DNA of 64,000 bases. Origin: Dactylonectria macrodidyma. Its lineage: Eukaryota; Ascomycota; Sordariomycetes; Hypocreales; Nectriaceae. Made by a program: the position numbers and the translations under genes. This document shows, piece after piece, positions 33,603 through 45,348 of the stretch. The notes under the pieces are model-generated. The model was given only the letters and a program-made list of their open reading frames with translations, did not search any database and was not told the origin of the DNA. The first letter of the stretch is position 1. The number at the start of each line of letters is the position of its first letter. The DNA is taken from positions 1,302,001-1,366,000 of the forward strand of contig JAGMUV010000019.1 in the NCBI GenBank assembly GCA_020744425.1. The letters run 5' to 3'.

Positions 33603-34852
33603 ATGGCGGCCACCCAAACCGAGATCCAGGCCAAAGTGAAACTCGCCCTTCAGGGCACTCCCTTTGCCCCGGAGTCTCTGAGACAGCTTACCGGTGGCAC
33701 TGGAAACTTCATGTACCACGCCGTCCTCGAGAAACCGCTTCCTGAGTACCTAAACGGCGTCGTCGTCAAGCAAGGTGAGGCCTACGTCGCGACCAACCCC
33801 GGCTTCCCATTGGCTACCTCTCGATGTGTAAGGCCGCTACAAACTCCCTTACCCTAAGTCAATATAATTTCGTCGGCCTGACACATTCTTCAAGGTCATT
33901 GAGCAGCAGTGTCTCGCCCATCTGGCAGCGCTTCCCTCCGCTTCCACTGCGGCCTCAGACATCAGGACTCCCACTGTCTATCACTTTAGCCAGGATACCA
34001 ACACCCAGGTTCAGGAGTATCTTGTCAATGCCGTGAGCCTCAAAATTTTTGCTCTTGAGCACTATGCCCCCCGGACACCACTGTTCCTTAAACCCCAATG
34101 CCAGCAGTTGGGCTATGGGCTTGGCGTTTGGCTTCGTTCCTTCCACGACTGGAGCGATCAACCCGAGCAAGCGGCTCTGCGTGAGACGGTATCAGGAAAC
34201 AAGGAGATGCAGGAACTCAAATACATGATCAACTACAAGCAGGTTGTAGGGATGGTGGATGTCCACCCGACAATTCTCGGCGGAATCAAGTCCGACCTAG
34301 AGGGCATTTGCAAAATGGCTGCTGCCGAGTTAGAGGACGAGACAGCCCTTCATGTGATCCATGGTGACTTCTGGCCCGGAAAGTGAGTTGACCTCTATTC
34401 CATCGTCCGGTTTTGGTGAGAACACTTGCTGACTTGCCAACCCCTTCAGCGTTTTGCTACCCAACGAGACGATCCAGGGGGGAGGCCCGACCCCCGTGAG
34501 GATCATCGACTGGGAACTCGCCCAGCTGGGTGTGCGCCCCCTGGACCTGGGCCAGATGATTGCCGAGCTCTGGCAGCTGAAACTGTACAAGGACATTGAC
34601 GCCGGCGAATGGCTCATCGCGGCCTTTGCGGACGGCTACGGCCGTCTCAACGCCGACGATACCTTCCGCGCCATCATCCACGTCGGCATCCACCTGATCT
34701 GCTTCGGGTCCCGGACTCCAGGCTGGGGCACACCAGAGCAAGGCGTACGGTTGGTCGAGACGGGCAAGGAAGTATTGCTCAGGGCCTGGGGAAAGGATCG
34801 GGAATGGTTCAAGGGACATGTGCTTGGATCGCTCTTTGGTGCTGCAAACTAA
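33603..34852 (+). CDS. APH/choline-kinase-fold phosphotransferase
   Basis: Three exons: 33603-33827, 33895-34382 and 34450-34852; introns are in phases 0 and 2. The product is about 371 aa. The N-lobe shows the loop LTGGTGNFMYHAVL and the VVVKQG strand with its Lys. The C-lobe carries the Brenner motif HGDFWPGNVLL (split by intron 2 at the Asn) and the metal-binding IIDWELAQLG, which together define the aminoglycoside-phosphotransferase/choline-kinase superfamily (PF01636). A tail with YGRL, HLICFGSRTPGWG and GKEVLLRAWGKD follows. The family phosphorylates small hydroxylated substrates. In fungi many members are of unknown substrate, and some resemble methylthioribose or homoserine kinases. 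The substrate is not inferred. Confidence 0.9.
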
Positions 34853-35522
34853 AATCATCAAAACATGGCGTCGATCTCCTTCCGGCCCATCTGCCGTAGT
34901 TGTTTCACGGCAAGCAGCCGTTCGAGCCCCTAGTTCTCGCGCGGCTACATAATCTTCCGGAACTATACCTCGGCTTGGACAGGACCAGCGTTTAAGCTGC
35001 ATAAGCAGCTCGGTGACTTTCTCTGAAAAGTGTGAATATTGGTTCCAACCTTGGTAGACCAAGCTGCCTGGGCTGAGCCAGCAAGGTCTAGTAGTTAGCT
35101 AACGACACAATAGAGTAAAGCTAACTCGATAAGATTCTGAAGTGAATTATGACAGTTATCGTGGTTTTTATTGTCAGGTAGTTGTGGGTTTATTCTTGAG
35201 GTGGCTGTTCATCATGTGGTGGATCGCTCTCACCACCAAAGTCGGCCTCTTTTTCAACCTGGTTGGTGTGGCAAAAATTTCACACCATGACATCCTCTCT
35301 TCTTCACACTCTCAACACGGACAACATCACCTGCAAAACCCTTCTCACCGTACGGCCCAAGAATAAACATCAAAGGAACCATACTACTTCATCATAGGAC
35401 CGTCTTCTCATCTCTATCCTCGTCCTTGAACCCCGTGGTCGCCTAGTCTACCCCTCCAAAGCCTACCCTGTACATTCCGCAGCCCACCCCGGAGTCTCCG
35501 TGCCTCCGCGCCTCCGTCTCCG
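34853..35522. other. Intergenic, phosphotransferase 3' / NCS2 5'
   Basis: About 670 bp, with the 3' UTR of the phosphotransferase and a C/T-rich promoter stretch (35280-35480) before the NCS2 start. Nothing else recognised. Confidence 0.5.
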
Positions 35523-36827
35523 ATGCCTGGCTCCGAGACGAGCCGGCCCTGCAAAAGATGCAAGGCTGAGGATGCCCAGTTTCGGTTGCGGTCAGACCCG
35601 ACATGCCGGTAAGCTGCCAGTACCTCATCTCGTCCTCAATTCACGCCCAATGCACCATCCTATCGCCGGGCTCTTCTTACATGACGGGTTGTGACACCAA
35701 CGTACTGATTTATTCGCAGAGACTGTTATGTTCAATATGTATCACTGAAGACCAGCAAGCGTCTAGGTCAGATGCATAGGGACATTCGCGTTTCCCGCCT
35801 GCCCACGGCCCGTCGCTACATTGCTGGTCTCTCCTTCGGGCCTTCTTCCAGTGTCCTCGTCGAAATCCTCGACGACACTGGCCGGCGGCTCTCCCTCAAG
35901 AAGTCGTCGTCGCCATTCAATCCCATAGTAGTCCATGTCGACACTGACCTGTCGGCTGGCGAGGAGTCACCGGCTCGGAAGCTCATTGAGGAGTATCGCA
36001 GGCGCTTCCAGCATGTTGAGTTCGAATGTGTGCCCCTCTCCGACGTCCTCACCGCGAGGAGCATCGACTGGTCTGCGCTTCCCCTTCCTGCTGAAAACGA
36101 CGCGAAGGCAGAGCCATCTGTGCGGCTGCAGCGGCTCTTCGATGCGCTGCCCACAGTCACGTCACGGGCTGACATGCTCCGCCAGTTCGTTCGCCATCTC
36201 CTATTACACAAAGCCCTCGAGAGTTCCAGTTCGGTATTGCTCCTTGGCCACAGTACGTCGGCGCTCGCGGCTTTGACCCTCTCCGAGGTGGCCAACGGAC
36301 GTGGTTTCGCAGTTCCCTGGCAGGTCAACGATGGATCGTGTACCATCTCCACATACCCAGCTCCAGGTGCCAATGAAAATGATTTAGATGCCACAGCTCC
36401 AGCGCAAGAGGTGTCCCGGATCGAGTTCCCCGTCTACTACCCTATGCGCGAAGTCTTCCGCAATGAAATCCTGCAGTACATCGACCTCGTCCCATCGCTA
36501 TCCGGGCTGGTCCCTGCCGATCAGATGGCCATTGGCGGCAGGAATAATGTCGTCTCGCACAAGGACTTAAGTATAGAGGAGGTCATGGCCCGGTATTTTG
36601 ACAGCGTCGAGGACTCGTACTCAGGCATCGTGGCCAACGTGGTGCGGACCACGGGCAAGCTGGAGAGAGTCGCCGGGGGTGACTTTTGCGGGAGCTGCGG
36701 AATGACTGTTGACGATCTGGGCGACACGAGGTGGGCGGGGGAGATTGGAGATGACCCAGTGGGAGCGGGCAGCTCACGAGACATAGGCCGCCTTTGCTAT
36801 GGTTGTAAACGGTCGATACACGGGTAG
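35523..36827 (+). CDS. NCS2: Cytoplasmic tRNA 2-thiolation protein 2
   Basis: Two exons: 35523-35608 and 35720-36827, with a 111-nt phase-2 intron. The product is about 397 aa. The N-terminus has paired cysteines (CRRCK, CRDCY) followed by VQYVSLKTSKRLGQM, typical of Ctu2/Ncs2. A degenerate PP-loop-like ATPase fold follows (LSFGPSSSVLVEILDDT, VVHVDTDL). HSTSALAALTLSEVANGRGFAVPW and a C-terminal Cys cluster (FCGSCG, LCYGC) complete the family pattern. With Ncs6/Ctu1 it forms the complex that adds sulfur to the wobble uridine (s2U34) of tRNA-Lys, -Glu and -Gln in the cytosol, using the Urm1 relay. Family length fits. Confidence 0.93.
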
Positions 36828-37109
36828 AGCGTATGGGAAAAGAAAGAAACAGCAATTTCAAGACATGGTACGCTCAGTTTAATAGTGTCGTTGGGTCTAT
36901 GAGATTATAAACTCCCCATAAGATGCGCCGCCTTTTATTTGCCAATTCCGTGACCCAGGCGATGCCAAAATGCTCCCATCATCTAACCAAGGTAGAAAAT
37001 ATGTGGATGAGAGCCAACGCCCCTCATCATATACAGAAGGAACCTCTACCTGTAGGAAATCCTTGCGTGGAAGCCCCTTTACTCAGACAAAAACACCACA
37101 ATACACCTC

Positions 37110-38319
37110 TCACGCCAAGTCAGGCGTGGCAAGGATACGACTTTCAAGCTTCCGCACCAACTTATTAGTCTGTTCTGCCAGACTGAGAGTCAAGATCGTA
37201 TGGGGAAGGATTCGGGCGAGATGGGGCAGGAAACCCTTGTAGAGGGCAAAGAAGCCTTCGGAGCGGATAGTCTTAGAGAGACAGTCGAACGCGCCGCTGT
37301 AGAGGTTTCCGTTTTGGTTGTACATGCGAGACATAACGGTGTCTGGAACGAGGTTCGAGTTAGCAGATAGGACGCAAGGGGTTGGCAGAACATAGCAAGA
37401 CTGACCAGGTGGGTGCATGAAGCAGCAGACAACGAATCCACTCATAGAACTACAGGCGAGGTGCAGCGCAGGTCCCTCCTCCATTCCGAAATGTTTGACC
37501 AGGCGTCGCTTGGCGAAGAAGTAGGTGGGAAGCTGGACGGAGCTGCCGAAACCGGTGCGGATCATGGCGGCGCTGACACCACGGTATAGGCCGCGGAAGC
37601 CTTCGGTGCCGTAGATTTGGTTGAGGCCATGCCAAGCGCCGCGGTACTGATGCTGCGTGCCAACGGGACGGAATGGCGAGAAGCTTTGGAGGCGTGTCTT
37701 GACGAGGAAGAAAGGACTGCCTGCAGCAGCGCCGATTACGCCCGACGCTGCACCACAGAACATGTTGATGCCGAGATTCTGGGTGGCACCGTCTTTGTAC
37801 AGAAGCGTAGCGAGGCCATTGCGCATGGGTTCGTAAAAGCCCAGACGGCAGCCGTTGAGGAGGATCTGGTAGACATAAGCAGTACCGAGACCGCGGTAGA
37901 TGGCGCGAATGCCTTCGTTGCGAACGATGACGCTGACGCCGTGGATCGGGCCTTTGTAGTGGTGAGGCTGGTGGCCCTTGGTCTGAAGCTCGCCCTGCAA
38001 TTGCATGCTGCGCGGCGCAAGCGAAGTCAGCAGATTGGATATGCGGAGGGGGCAATGCTGCTGGGAGGCGTGGGGAATCAATATTTACCGAATCTTGACA
38101 GTCTCAAAGGGATGAGTCGCAGTGACGGCGCCGCAAGCCGCGATGCCGCCGGCAATGAAGGCGCTGCATAGGATCGTTAGCAATTATGGTCAAGGACGTA
38201 ATAATACCTTCGTAGAGGCCAAACGCCATGGGATTTGGGCCCAGAGCAGAAAGAAGGGCAAATATCGAAACAGCGACGCGAGCGGACGGGGATAGGTCTT
38301 ACCCGAGGGTCGTCGACAT
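37110..38319 (-). CDS. OAC1: Mitochondrial oxaloacetate/sulfate carrier, Oac1 type
   Basis: Four exons: 38303-38319, 38089-38163, 37406-38007 and 37110-37342. The product is about 308 aa. Exon 1 encodes only MSTTLG; it was chosen because its phase-2 donor (GG, then GTAAGA) is the only nearby one that joins exon 2 as GAFIAGGIAACGAVTATHPFETVKIR. Three Solcar repeats carry the carrier signature PxxxxKxR: HPFETVKIR, SPFFLVKTR and HPPDTVMSR (degenerate in the last). QLQGELQTKG and YNQNGNLYSGAFDC are typical of Oac1 homologues. The carrier exchanges oxaloacetate, malonate or sulfate across the inner membrane. Intron 3 (63 nt) is stop-free and 3n. Tail-to-tail with NCS2 at 282 bp. Confidence 0.9.
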
Positions 38320-39735
38320 TTCGCCCCGAGCTCTCCAGACGCAGGATGCGAATAGCGATTGGGAAGAGAGAGCAGAGTAGAGTTCGGAGAGGATGGAGAG
38401 CCCGGGAGAGAGGGACGCAGGCGGGCTCTTGCGCGCGCGCAGGTAAGTGACTCTGCAGCGGATAGTGACGGAAGAGACAAGGGTTTTTCGGAGGGTTGAG
38501 GTTAAGAATGAGGTTGTCTCGCCGCGGATAAGAGCGGGAGGAAAGGGTTCAACTGCGACAGCGGCTTCGGACCCTATCGTAGTGCAAGAAATTGTCAGCG
38601 CCGGGTCTAGTCGTGGTGAGAGCCACACTATATGATTACTGTAACAGTGTCTTGGGTCGTGCTCACTAACAGGCCGGGGGATAAATGCAACAGGCTTTGT
38701 AAGGGGGCAAAATGGGCTTACGAGAGACTCAAGAACGCGAATTGATTGCTATGCCACTGAATGAGGCATCCTGCAGGTCCGTTTTTCCCCATTGGCCTTT
38801 TCTTTTTCCTATTTTTGCGTCTCATCCTTGGGCACCTTTGGTTTGGGCTTCGTTTGGTGCCCGGAAAATAGCTGCCGAGTTCGGCGCGGTATTTCGTGGG
38901 GGAAGCTTCACCCATCATGGACTAAACCCAGCCAGTCAATTCTTTTTAGCGTTGGCAGTGCCATTGAAATAGAGGATAGGTGATTTACTGTACTGTTAAC
39001 GGAGGGTCTATCGAACTAGGACAAATGGAAGATGAAAATGGAAAAGGTCACCATGCAGTGCTGGACGTCAGATACCAGCGTGTAGATAGTTTGTCTCGTT
39101 TGTAATAGGCCGATCTGGAGCAACGGAGAGGAAGGGACCATGGCCGTTTAAGCGGGACGGTCCCGGTGCAGGGGATCTAGACGGCGGTAATTAAGCTGTC
39201 GTCTGGCGGGAATAGGTTACTTCAAGGCAGGCAAAAGACAAAGAGGAATAAAACGAGTACGTAAAGTCATTGCAGCGGGACACTGGCAGTTGATAACTTT
39301 CCATGATACATAGGGTCCATGGGACATGGGAACCTGGAAGCATCATGAAAGGCAGGTACGTACCTACTGCACCCCGCCTTAGGTGGCTTGCCCTTGGCAT
39401 GTGTCGTCGATCCACCGCAACCTGGTAGCCTGGAAGTTGACTTGCGCTGGAGCTTGCCAGAGCTTGTGAAGCGCGTGCGAACAAACTGTGCATTTCCTGA
39501 CCCAACCTAACCCACAGGGCCACAGCTGCCAGCCATCTTGAGCATCAGCTCTTTCAATCGCCTTCACCTGTGCTGCCTATCTGACCTAGCGAATCGTGAT
39601 ATAATGCCAACTTAATGCATAGACCTCTACGATCCTCTTCTCGTCTCACCGCTCCACCCCCGCAGGCGTTGGAACTGCCTGCGTCTCGCGCCAGCCTCGC
39701 CTCGCTCCCCTTCAGCCTCGTCTTCCTCGCCCATC
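38320..39735. promoter_or_regulatory. Divergent promoter region, OAC1 / SWD2
   Basis: About 1.4 kb between divergent starts, with no supportable gene. Short frames on both strands (38712-38983, 39191-39567) lack signal. A GCGC repeat lies at 38431-38440 in the OAC1 leader. Confidence 0.4.
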
Positions 39736-40970
39736 ATGGCTTCGACGCCTATGGACATCGATGGCCTAGATCGCTCTGGCACCCCCAATGGATCGTCCCT
39801 CAATATCCAGCGCACCCTTGGCACCACCGCCTCCGTATCGAACCTCTCCGACGTCATCTCTACCTTCCGTCCCACGAAACTCTTCCGTCGCGACGACGTA
39901 AAAGACGGCCGGCCGCAGCCCCATATCCTGTCAATCGACTACGACGACGAAGGCCAACTTGTCATAGCCTCGGCCAGCGATGAGACAGTTCAGCTCTACA
40001 GCGTGAAGGAGGGTCGCCATGAGAAGAACCTTGTCAGCAAAAAGTACGGCGTCAAGCTCGCCAAATTCACCCACACTAGTTCAAGCATCATCTACGCGAG
40101 CACCAAGGCAAATGGTACACATGCCCGCTAATTCATATCTATCTTGTTGAGATCATGTCATACTGACCTGTCTATTCTGTTGCAGACGCAATTCGCTACC
40201 TCGCCACCCATGACAACTCCTTTATCCGGTATTTCGAAGGTCATACGGCTACTGTGACCAACCTCGCCGTCCACCCCGGCAGCGACAACTTCATCTCTTG
40301 TTCACAGGATGATACAGTAAGGTTATGGGACACCCAGAGTAAGCATTGCCAAGGCCAGCTTAACCTTAGGGCCCCCTACCTCGTCGCCTACGATCCCTCC
40401 GCAACAGTTTTCGCCGTCGCCTGCCCGAGCAGCGGCACTATTCTGCTGTACGATGCGCGCAACTACGACAAGGCTCCATTCGCGACGGTGGACATTGTGG
40501 AGCAGTGCAGGAGGGTCGATTCTCAATGTCTAGTTAAAGGCTGGACCAAGCTCGAGTTCTCTAACGACGGCAAGTCCCTGCTCCTCGGCACCAGGGGCAA
40601 TGGGCACTTTCTGCTCGATGCCTTCGAGGGCACTTTAAAGGCTTACCTCCACAAGCCTGTCGGTGGGACACGGCGGTTGGCCATTGGAGAGAACCTGGTC
40701 GCCAATGCCTCTTCCACTGACTCTAGCAGCTATGAGAGCAGCGGCGACTGCTGCTTCGCACCCGATGGACGCTATGTTCTCAGTGGTTCCAAGAAAGATG
40801 TCCTGGTCTGGGACACACTGGCAACACCCGGGGAAAACAAGGTGTTGAAACCGTCATGGACACTGCCCGATAAGAGAGAGGCAGCCGTCCTGGCGTTCAA
40901 CCCTAGGTATAACTTCTTCGCCACGGCCGACCAGGAGCTGCTATTCTGGGTGCCCGACCCTCATGCATAA
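39736..40970 (+). CDS. SWD2: WD40 protein Swd2/WDR82 (COMPASS, cleavage-polyadenylation)
   Basis: Two exons: 39736-40114 and 40186-40970, with a 71-nt phase-1 intron. The product is about 387 aa. After a Ser/Thr-rich N-terminus (about 40 residues) come WD-type blades: ILSIDYDDEGQLVIASASDETVQLYSV, YFEGHTATVTNLAVHPGSDNFISCSQDDTVRLWD, LVAYDPSATVFAVACPSSGTILLYDAR and CFAPDGRYVLSGSKKDVLVWDT, ending in a blade that reads LLFWVPD. The block FRPTKLFRRD at the start of the propeller is diagnostic of Swd2/WDR82. The protein is a subunit of the Set1/COMPASS H3K4 methyltransferase and of the APT part of CPF, linking Set1 to RNA polymerase II. Confidence 0.92.
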
Positions 40971-41490
40971 GGAGGCACCATGGACGAAGGCATGGAGGAA
41001 CCTGGGTGGCACGAGGCTCTGGAGGAAATGCGATGATATTATGAAGACCTTTGACGAGAGGGAGGAGCTGTGTAGACACCCTTGGACAGGGAGCTCCCGT
41101 TTGGTTACGTATTAGGATACCCGCCAGTGCAACCGCAGCGACGTAGTAGTGTCGACAAATTACGACAACGGATCCGCCATGGAGAAAATCTCGGCAATTA
41201 TTGAGGTGGTTGTCATATGAAGTGAGGGTTGTTCCATTATCTGTGCCATGTGTAGGAAGCACCTCAGGGTCCCGCTGTGCTCCCCCTCCTTCCTTCCAAG
41301 CCCCACCAAAAAGAATCCCACCTTTAGCCTCAAACCTCCACAGAGCGGCCAAACCCACGCACCCACACGACCAACCGCCAACCGCAACCCACCGACAGCC
41401 TGGACACGACTGCGACGACCATCGAAGCCTCTCCCTCACTCCGCGTCTCCCCCCATCGCACATTTGCGTCGCCCCTACGTGCATGCTGTA
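40971..41490. other. Intergenic, SWD2 3' / SRP9 5'
   Basis: About 520 bp. The second half is C-rich with ACCC/CCACC tracts just before the SRP9-type start, as in many fungal promoters. No other element recognised. Confidence 0.45.
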
Positions 41491-42026
41491 ATGCCCTACT
41501 TCAAGACAAGCCAGGAATGGCTTGACCAGTCCGTCGCCCTCCTCGAAGCCAGGCCAGCCTCTGTACGTCACCGCAGAGAGCCACCGCGCCTCGCCCACCT
41601 CCCCCTGCGATATGCGCACTTTGCTAACATACCGCGCTATCTCTGTCCTTCTAGGCGGTCATCACCACCCGCTACTCGCTCAAGGCTGCCTCGGCGCGAC
41701 CGTCAGGCGATGACGAAGGCGCCGATGCCACGGCCAAGCCTCCGCGCGCCGTGCTCATCATCAAGACATACGATCCCGCGAGCGGCGTCACGCTCAAGTA
41801 CCGCACTACCAAGGCCGCCGAGGTCTCTCGCTTGATCGGCGCCTCGCTCGGCCGCCTCGGCCGCAGCATGGCCGCCGTCCCAGAGCCCGCCGACGAGCCC
41901 ATGCTCGACGCCCCCGAAGCCGATGACCAGAACGCCGCTCCCACCTCACAACCCTTGCAACAGCAGCAACAGCAACCTCAACAAGGAGGTGGTGGAGGCA
42001 AGAAGAAGAAGAAGGGCAAGAAATGA
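41491..42026 (+). CDS. SRP21: Signal recognition particle subunit SRP9/Srp21
   Basis: Two exons: 41491-41562 and 41655-42026, with a phase-0 intron GTACGT..TTCTAG of 92 nt. The product is about 147 aa. It starts MPYFKTSQEWLDQSVALLEARP and continues TTRYSLK, AVLIIKTYDPASGVTLKYRT and KAAEVSRLIGASLGRLGR, the alpha-beta-beta-beta-alpha SRP9 fold. The C-terminal extension is Gln-rich and ends in a Lys run (KKKKKGKK), as in fungal Srp21. With Srp14 it would bind the Alu domain of SRP RNA and slow elongation during ER targeting. The GC-rich codon use fits the neighbours. Confidence 0.9.
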
Positions 42027-42527
42027 GGAACATGGGCTGAGACCAGTTCGGTCGAGGTTTGGACAAATACCTAGGCTCCGTAGTGCTGGGGTTTGGAAGT
42101 GGACAGACACAAGGAATGAGCACAATTACGCGCTGCATTCCACATCACATTGTCGTTCATGGTCAAGGGACAGATAGGGTTGGGGTTCTGGTACCATCAA
42201 TATCAATTCTCGTGTGAGCTCTTCCGAGCACTATAGTAACATCATCAATCCATCACAGTATTACCAAAGTCAATGCTGTTTTCCTCCCCACCAAAATGCA
42301 ATCACTCAACGCCTGTTGTCTGTTGGTTAAATCCAGTTACCAAAACCCAAAGATGATCGTGACCATGGCATCTAGCCTCCGTTGGTAGCAGCCAGAGATC
42401 ACAGCCCCGAGGCTCTGTGCATGTACAATTACAAAAAGGAAAAAAAAAGGGTATATGTGGTTTATGTGCATGGGGCTGGCCAATGACCCCCTGCATGTGT
42501 GTGCAGGGATAAGTGAAGGGTTCGAGT
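42027..42527. other. Intergenic between convergent SRP21 and RNR2
   Basis: 500 bp tail-to-tail spacer with an A9 run at 42439-42447. It holds the two 3' UTRs; nothing else seen. Confidence 0.5.
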
Positions 42528-43973
42528 TTAGAAGTCATCGTCGAAGGTGAAGTCACCACCGTTCTCGCCCTTGGGAGACTCCTCATCGTTCTTCTTGGTG
42601 CTGTTCAGGACACCAGCCTTCTGGTAGTCACCAACACGCTTCTCGAAGAAGTTGGTCTTGCCACCAAGAGAGATGTTCTCCATGAAGTCGAAGGGGTTGG
42701 ATGACTTGTAGACCTTCTCATTGCCGAGGGCGACCAGAAGACGATCAGCAACAAACTCAATGTACTGCTTCATGAGGTCGGAGTTCATGCCGAGCAGGGC
42801 ACAGGGGAGAGCCTCAGTGAGGAACTCCTTCTCAATGGTGACGGCATCGGTGATGATGTCCTCAATGATCTTCTTGCTGGCACGGCCCTTCAGGTGGGAG
42901 TGGAGCAGGCAGGCGAAGTCGGTGTGAAGACCTTCATCGCGAGAAATCAGTTCGTTGGAGAAGGTCAAGCCAGGCATGAGACCACGCTTCTTGAGCCAGA
43001 AGATGGAAGCAAAGGCACCGCTGAAGAAGATACCCTCGACGGCAGCGAAAGCGACGAGGCGCTGGGCAAAGGACGAGTCCTTGTCCTGGATCCACTTGAT
43101 GGCCCAGTCAGCCTTCTTTCGAATGCAGGGAACTGTGACTGGTTAGCCTCTGTGCATTAAGCATGTGGCATTGTGGAACTTACTGGTCTCGATAGCGTTG
43201 AAGAGGTAAGTACGCTGGGCAGGCTCCTTGATGTAAGTGTCGATGAGCAGCGAGTAGGTCTCAGAGTGGATATTCTCCATCATGATCTGGAAGCCATAGA
43301 AGCAGCGGGCCTCGGGGATCTGGACCTCGCCGCTGAAACGCTCAACAAGGTTCTCGTTGACGATGCCATCAGACGCGGCGAAGAAAGCCAGGATGTGAGA
43401 GACGAAGAATTGCTCGTCGGCAGTGAGACGGTTGTTCCAGTCGTGGAGATCTTTGGACAGATCGATCTCCTCGGCGGTCCAGAAAGAGGCCTCGGCCTTC
43501 TTGTACATCTGCCAGATCTAGATGGAAGTCAGCAAGGATATTCATTGTGGGGTAGCCACTTTACGCGTGACAGACGCGTCACATACCTCGTGGTACTTGA
43601 TGGGGAAGAGAACAAAGCGTTGAGGGTTCTCTTGGAGGAGGGGCTCGTCCATCTCCTCGGTCTTGATGGTGGAAGAAACAACAGCCTTTCCCTTGTTGGT
43701 CACATCGACGGGCTTCTGCTTGGCGTCCATGCTGTTGGCAAGGGCTGTGACGTTGGACTCGTCAATGGGCTGGTTCTCCTTGTCGGACGCGTTGAAGTTG
43801 AGCTTTTTGACTGGGGATTCCATCTTGAAGTTCTCAATAGCGGAAGCGGCCTGTAAACGAGTTGTTAGTACCCAATGGCATACATTTAGGGGAAGCGGTG
43901 ACGGAAAGTCGCGTGGGACTGGGGGGTAGACGAAGTTACTGACCTGCTTCGAAGGGGTGATTTGCGCAGCCAT
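42528..43973 (-). CDS. RNR2: Ribonucleoside-diphosphate reductase small subunit
   Basis: Four exons: 43944-43973, 43587-43850, 43184-43517 and 42528-43132. The product is about 410 aa. Diiron ligands are visible in the expected helices: Asp of AFFAASDGI, Glu and His of [21 protein letters not shown], Glu of [11 protein letters not shown], and Glu/His of [11 protein letters not shown]. The Tyr in CFYGFQ is the conserved radical-site neighbourhood. The C-terminal tail FTFDDDF is the peptide that docks on the large subunit. The N-terminal extension (about 90 residues) is typical of fungal class Ia R2. The enzyme makes dNTPs for replication and repair. Upstream MCB boxes (separate entries) fit G1/S control. 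Confidence 0.97.
43563..43579. promoter_or_regulatory. Two MCB-like ACGCGT boxes inside RNR2 intron 2
   Basis: ACGCGT at 43563-43568 and again at 43574-43579, both within the intron 43518-43586. ACGCGT is the MluI cell-cycle box bound by MBF. Whether these copies are used is unknown. Confidence 0.5.
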
Positions 43974-44167
43974 TGTGTGTAAGATATTGGTTTATAAAGA
44001 GGGTGACAACACGGAAACAGCAAGAACACAAGTTGACCTTGTGTTGTGTTGGATTGAGCGTGGAAAGGGAAATGTGAGCGCGTTGATGATGGGATGGACT
44101 GTTCCTGGTATGGGCTGAGGAGGATGGGCTTTTGTACAGGCAGTGATGCGCTGTCACGTGGTTCGGA

Positions 44168-44368
44168 ACGCGTCGCAGCGTGTTCTTGGTGGACAGGGTG
44201 GACAGGCCAATGAGACAAGCTAGAGGCTGGGTCGAACAAGGGGATGAGGGTCCTTTTCGGTGTCTTTTGGGGCGGCGCCAGCACCAGCGTCTCTAGGGGC
44301 ATCCACCGGGCGACCAGCCACAGGGATGGGAAGCAGGTACAGCAGGTGTGGGACGCGTAAAGACGCGT
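44168..44368. promoter_or_regulatory. Three MCB (ACGCGT) boxes upstream of RNR2
   Basis: ACGCGT occurs at 44168-44173, 44353-44358 and 44363-44368, about 195, 380 and 390 bp upstream of the RNR2 ATG. The last two are 10 bp apart. In yeasts, MBF acts through this hexamer at RNR and other S-phase genes; the link here is inference from motif and gene. A further copy lies at 45032-45037. Confidence 0.65.
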
Positions 44369-45283
44369 TCAGCTCGCTCCGGTAGCTTTTTTTTGCTCCA
44401 TTGGGATGGCCGACGCATGGGGATGGTGGCGCAAGCATGACACACTACGGAGTACGGGCAGGGTACCGATATTGCATCAACATGGGCCTTGTTGCCTTGG
44501 TTGGGCCTGCTGAATCAGGCTTGGTCAGACCAGACGTCATGACGAGCATTTATCAATCAGCAAACAGAGTCGCGAGAGCCCAACATTGCTCCATTGATGG
44601 GGTTCAAATGGAGATGCTTGGGTGCGGCTGCAGGCGGCTCTGCACTTTTGGTGGGTTTCGGGAGGGCATCGGAGCAGCAGCTTTGACAGCATTTCGGATA
44701 GTGTCTTGGGCTCTTACAATTGATTGCCCGTTGCTACGAGCGGTACTAAGATCCCGGACTCCAGTCGCCGGTGGTGGGACAACGAGGCCTGTTCCAAGGC
44801 TCGAGCGGCGCTGTGTGACCAGCCTCGACCGAAATGACGATGCCACCAGAGGCTGTTCCCCAGGCGACTCTAAGGCACAACGGATGGAGACCTGGGGCCC
44901 TTGCCAAGAGCAATGGGGCACCAGCCGGGGCGTAAATGGGCTGAACTGAGCGATCAGGCGGTCACTGGGCCGATTAATGCCAAGCAAAGTTATCAGATCT
45001 TTTTCTAGTCGATTTCACGTGGTCCATGCAGACGCGTCAACCCCACTATTCTCCATTAAACTCGTGTCTTTTTTCATCGCACATACATAGTGTAGCTACA
45101 GGTATTTAATAGTAATGAAAAGGGGCTAATGAAAGGACATTGCTCGGTACCTCTCAAGAGACAAGTGGACATGATACATTCCTGGCGCGCTTCGATGCCA
45201 TGGGCATTCAAGGAAACCAGGAGGTGACTCACTCGGGACCCGCCCTGACCGCCAACTTCTAACCCGAAGTCCCCCATCCTCCC

Positions 45284-45315
45284 TCATGCACTCTGCATGC
45301 ACTCTGCATGCATAC
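45284..45315. repeat. Short tandem repeat GCATGCACTCT x2-3
   Basis: Two to three copies of an 11-bp unit just downstream of the DUF4112 gene stop. The unit includes the palindrome GCATGC. Confidence 0.7.
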
Positions 45316-45348
45316 CTCGACCGATTTCTAAATCCGAATATCCGATGC

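Larger units (their letters stand above)
43974..45348. other. Intergenic, RNR2 promoter and DUF4112 gene 3' side
   Basis: About 1.4 kb without a supportable gene. The RNR2 promoter half holds the MCB boxes and a T8 run near 44390. A short tandem repeat (ACTCTGCATGC) lies near the far end. Confidence 0.5.
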
